This document shows, piece after piece, positions 60,124-64,000 of a stretch of 64,000 nt of DNA (position 1 is its first letter; every line of letters begins with the position of its first letter). A model generated the notes under the pieces. It ran no database searches and was not told the origin of the DNA. It saw only the letters and a program-made list of their open reading frames with translations. Source of the stretch: Aricia agestis (lineage: Eukaryota > Arthropoda > Insecta > Lepidoptera > Lycaenidae); assembly GCF_905147365.1 (NCBI RefSeq), contig NC_056407.1, positions 18,149,980-18,213,979 on the forward strand, written 5' to 3'. The position numbers were made by a program, and so were the translations under genes.

Positions 60124-63100
60124 ATGTTGTACAGATCGGCGGCTCTTCGCACGAAGAGACACGTGTTGAAGAATCTCGCTTACTATTCCACGTCTAAGGT
60201 ACGTCTGTGGCCAAATTATGAGTTGGGTGTAGTTCATGATTTCTGGGCAAGTGAACAAAAAAAATAAAATATATATTTCATAATCGGCCTAGTGCGAGTC
60301 ATACTCGCGCACGAAGGGTTCCGTACCGTTATAGAGCGAAAAAAAGGAAAAAATGGTGTTTTTTGTATGGTAGCCCCCTAAAATATTCATTTTATTATAA
60401 TTAAAGATGTTTTGAAAATTTCAAGAGTCTATGTTGCCATTATGGATTACGAGATAAAAAGACCAAAAAATAACGTTTGTTGTATGGGAGCCCCCTTAAA
60501 TATTAACTTTATTTTGTTTTTAGTATTTGTTGTTATAGTGGCACCAGAAATACTTACATAATCTGTGAAAATTTCAGAAGTCTATAGCGGTTCATAATGA
60601 GTTACAGCCTGGAGGCAGACAGATAGACGGACAGACAGACGGGCAGACAGCGAAGTCTCAGTAATTTCCATTTGGGTATGGAAACTTAAATAAAAATCGG
60701 CCAAGTGCGAGTCACACTCGCGCACAGGGTTCCGTACCATTATGGAGCAAAAATTGTATTTTTTGTATGTGAGCCACCCTTAATTATTTATTTTATTTAA
60801 ATTTTATTATTAATAATTAAAGTATAAAATTAATACAATTAATAAGTAGGTATTTTGTGAACATTTCAGGTGCCTACTTGTTGCCATCATTGATATCGAG
60901 CAAAAATGGCCAAAAAATCACGTATATTGTATGGGATTTAATTTATTTTGTTTTTAGTATTTGTTGTTATAGCGATTAGCGGTAACAAAAATCCATGATC
61001 TGTAAAAATTTTCAACTCTCTAGTTATTACCGTTCTTGAGTTACAGCCTGGAGACAGACAGACAGACGAACAGACATCGAAGTCTTAGTAATAGGGTCCT
61101 GTTTTTACCCTTTGGGTCCGGAACCCTAAAAATTGGAATACCCGTCGTGGGAAAAATTGGTCCTGAGAAAAATTATCGAAAATAAGTAGTAATTAAATAC
61201 AGAAAGTTGTAAAACTATTAAAATCTTTCTGTATTCCTATTTTAAATCGAAATATTATTAATGAAATATGAATGAACCAAAGAATTTAACGCGTACTTGT
61301 AGGTATTTTAAGTTTTTGATTTTAGTCTAGACTTTTTAAAATAGACTTTTGTGCAATATACTTAACCTAAAAATATTTATAATATAAATTATTTGTACTG
61401 AAAGAATAATAATCACCACACTTTATTATCTCTCATACGTTACATAAAGACTAAAGTAATAAGCAGATTAGGTGACGAAGTTTTGGAATGTAGGCAACTA
61501 GGCATGGTCATAGATAGCAATAGATACATTTAACATTTTGCAAAGGAAACGTCTTTCTATCAACTATCAAGTCGCTAGATCTACTATAAATTTTTCGTAG
61601 AGCATTCGTAGCGCTTACCTACGCGACTACGCCAGTCGCCACACCACGTCATACGCTCGATTTGATTTTTAGGGTTCTGTAGTCAACAAGGAACCCTTAT
61701 AGTTTCGGTCTGTCCGTCCGTCGGTCTGTCTGTCTGTCCGTCTGTCCATCTGTAATATAGGGTTCCGTAACGGAACCCTATATTGCGCGTGGCCCGACAC
61801 GAACTTGGCTGGTTTTTAAATCTGCCTTGCTTCTTTTTCATAAACTACTTTAATGCTTTATTGATACTCAAATACCATATACCAAAGAAGTTATTACTTA
61901 ACCAAAGACATGATAAATATCAGTTAATTATCACTACATAATCTATATCTTTACATTATAGATATTATAAAAAGAAATATACGGAAAGTTACCACTCCAA
62001 ACATCATTTTTTTTCGCCGATTTTCCGGAAACAACATTAATTGATAACAAAACCTGACTTGTATCGAAGCGATGATATAATTTTATCATTAAATGACTTA
62101 CTTTCAAAATATAATTCAATAATATTAATCCAATCTAATCTGTGGATAGAGTTAAGTATGTGTTACGATGGAAACTATGGTCGACCGTGCTCTATTTATT
62201 TTATATGTTTCTCACATCACTATCTAATATCTATACTATAATATTATAATTCTGCAGAGTTTGTTTGTTTGTTTGTTTGAACGTGCTAATCTCAGGAACT
62301 ACTACTGGCCTGATTTGAAAAATTCTTTTACCGTTGGATAGCCCATTTATCGAGATATATTTTATCACACTAAGACTAATAGGAGCGAAGAAATAGAGGA
62401 AATGTGGAAAAAACGGGGGAAATTATATGAAAGGGCTTATTTGAATGCGCTAATCCCAGGAACTACTGGTCCGATTTGAAAAATTCTTACAGTGTTAGAT
62501 ATCTCATTTATCGAGAAAGGCCATAGGCTATATTTTATCACGCTAAGACTAACAAGAGCGAAGAAATAGAGGAAAATGTGGAAAAAACGGAGGGAAATTA
62601 TTTGAAATTGGTTATTATCTTAAGAACTACTGGAGCAATTTTTATGTTATTTGGCAAACATCAAGAATCACGTGATGGGACAAATGCTATTTTTTGCGAA
62701 AAAATGTACGGTTGCGTGAAATTACTAAATTACGCAAGCAAAGCCGCGCAGAAAGTCAATTCTGTACATTGAATATTTTTGTACAATAAATTTCTTTGTA
62801 CAATAAGTTTTCTATGAGAAGCCGGCCTGACCTCTCATAGTAAAACAAGCGATGGAACAGCAAAAAATAGAAAGGGCGTAAGCGACAAAATAGTTTTTGT
62901 CGCGTAATTTAAAAACCTACATTTCATATAAGCTCTGGGCAAATTAAAGTGTATGCTTGAACCAATTTATGTACAAATCTCTGTTGGCAAAATAGGAATC
63001 CCTTTTTTTACAGAGGTCTTTTCGATTGATTATTCTGTGTTATAAAAGTTGACCAATCGTGTTATGCTAGGGGTAATTCAAAGACAAAGACATGATGAAT

Positions 63101-63824
63101 ACTAACAATGAACTTTCATTTCTTAGCTTTAGTCATTGTTGAGAAAAATCGCTATCGCTACAGCCAAATTATCAAGGCGTCGCCTTAATATCTGCATTCG
63201 TGCCGAATTACAGCTTTGTAGGTTCGTAATCCGTATAGTCTCTGAGCAAAACCACGGACAGACAGACGGACGAACAGACCGAAACTTGTTGAATACGGAA
63301 CCCTAAAAAGTATCCTATGTCCCTTTCCGGGACTCAAAGTATCTCCGTATCCAGCAGGTTCAACGGTTTGGGCATAAAGTGGTGACAGACATGTCTGTCT
63401 GTCACCACTTTATGCCCAAACCGTTGAACCTGCTGGATACGGAGATGGAGATGGACACTATCGCGTTTATAATATTAGTATGGATGGGTGGAATCTAACC
63501 TCAAACTCAAACATTGAGCATTTTCAAACATTGGCTTAACGTCGTCGGCGCTATTGGTGCCTACCACCTCCTCCTATCTACTAATAAACTTTATGCCTAT
63601 CACCTCCTTTTTTGTATGATGGAAAAAATGTAGTATGGCCTTATACTCTTACTAAATGACGTTCCTCTCGTCACTAGAATCGTCGTGTGATAGCAATCCG
63701 TCGTGAGGACCAGTCAGTATGGGAGCGGCGCGCGCCCTTCGCCCCCGCCAACGTCAACCGGCTCGTCCGAAAGGGCGTCAAGGTCATCGTGCAGCCCTCC
63801 AACCGCAGGGCCTACCCTATGCAG
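60124..63824 (+). CDS. AASS: Lysine-ketoglutarate reductase / saccharopine dehydrogenase (LKR/SDH), 5' exons only
   Basis: Bifunctional mitochondrial enzyme for the first two steps of lysine degradation. Only two coding exons fall in the window: 60124-60198 and 63678-63824, phase 0, 74 residues. The gene continues past position 64000 through the donor CAG|GTATGT. Exon 1 encodes MLYRSAALRTKRHVLKNLAY and a further five residues: Arg/Lys/Leu/Ser-rich with no acidic residue, as expected for a mitochondrial targeting presequence. Exon 2 opens the LKR domain: RRVIAIRREDQSVWERRAPF, then a stretch ending VIVQPSNRRAYP, the conserved N-terminal signature of AASS/LKR-SDH. The start ATG is preceded by AAA. 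The 3.5-kb intron is filled with interspersed repeats. The SDH half, its start and any regulation cannot be judged. Assignment rests on a short but very characteristic motif. Confidence 0.9.
60281..61132. repeat. Two tandem GGTTCCGTAC repeats in the LKR/SDH intron
   Basis: Copy 1 is about 60281-60690 and copy 2 about 60695-61132, both in the GCCAAGTGCGAGTC-first orientation. A fragment with GGGTTCCGTAACGGAACCCT follows at 61671-61815. Confidence 0.65.
62230..62755 (+). mobile_element. Degenerate Helitron-like copy (tandem internal duplication)
   Basis: TCTATACTATAATATTATAA after A, then two rounds of the block GCTAATCTCAGGAACTACT...CGCTAAGACTAA...GAAAATGTGG. The 3' hairpin is decayed and no CTAGT end is left. 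It lies in the LKR/SDH intron. Confidence 0.55.
63337..63455. repeat. Perfect palindrome in the LKR/SDH intron
   Basis: ATCTCCGTATCCAGCAGGTT..CATAAAGTGGTGACAGACA pairs with its complement around TGTCTGTCTGTC. The sequence is the Helitron-like core duplicated head-to-head. Confidence 0.7.
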
Positions 63825-64000
63825 GTATGTAACGAGAAGATTAGAAAAAAAGCCCGTAAACGCCTTAAATGCCCGGGTATTTACGCATCTACACTCGCAC
63901 CTCTAATAAGAACGAGAGACATTCATAACATGAAATGGTTAACCGTAATCCAGATCGGCAGCAGTCACAGGTGGGCCTAATAGAAGAATCACAAGAATGA

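Overview
This is AT-rich eukaryotic nuclear DNA, almost certainly from a moth or butterfly (Lepidoptera). Three things point there: a tandem pair of insect ZAD/C2H2 zinc-finger genes, an ethanolaminephosphotransferase whose frame closes before the selenocysteine position of vertebrate SELENOI, and a very dense load of repeat families typical of lepidopteran genomes. The species cannot be read from the sequence. All gene models below were built by hand from splice sites, reading phase and protein motifs.

Layout. At 1-6.1 kb (+) lies the 3' part of a multi-finger zinc-finger gene whose start is outside the window. At 7.9-14.9 kb (+) lies its complete tandem paralogue, 11 coding exons with an N-terminal ZAD and 11 fingers. 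At 19.5-24.2 kb (-) lies a complete Ror receptor tyrosine kinase (Ig, Frizzled-type CRD, kringle, TM, kinase, tail), 4 coding exons and 941 aa. At 25.8-26.4 kb (+) is the PC4/Sub1 transcriptional coactivator, 2 exons. At 31.0-44.5 kb (-) is a 9-exon ethanolaminephosphotransferase (EPT1 type, 383 aa). From 44.5 to 60.1 kb no host gene is recognised; the interval is built of nested transposons, including a 7-kb element with TTA target duplications that carries a 1.3-kb palindrome and a frameshifted Jockey-like retrotransposon. At 60.1 kb to the end (+) are the first two coding exons of the mitochondrial lysine-catabolism enzyme LKR/SDH (AASS), which continues beyond the window.

The host genes are unrelated in function (transcription control, Wnt-type signalling, phosphatidylethanolamine synthesis, lysine degradation) and do not form a system. 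What stands out is the transposon archaeology. Perfect target-site duplications of 2, 3 and 8 bp can be read directly. Several insertions are nested, and many elements are inverted-repeat foldbacks. No prokaryote-like operon, CRISPR array or clearly new pathway is present.
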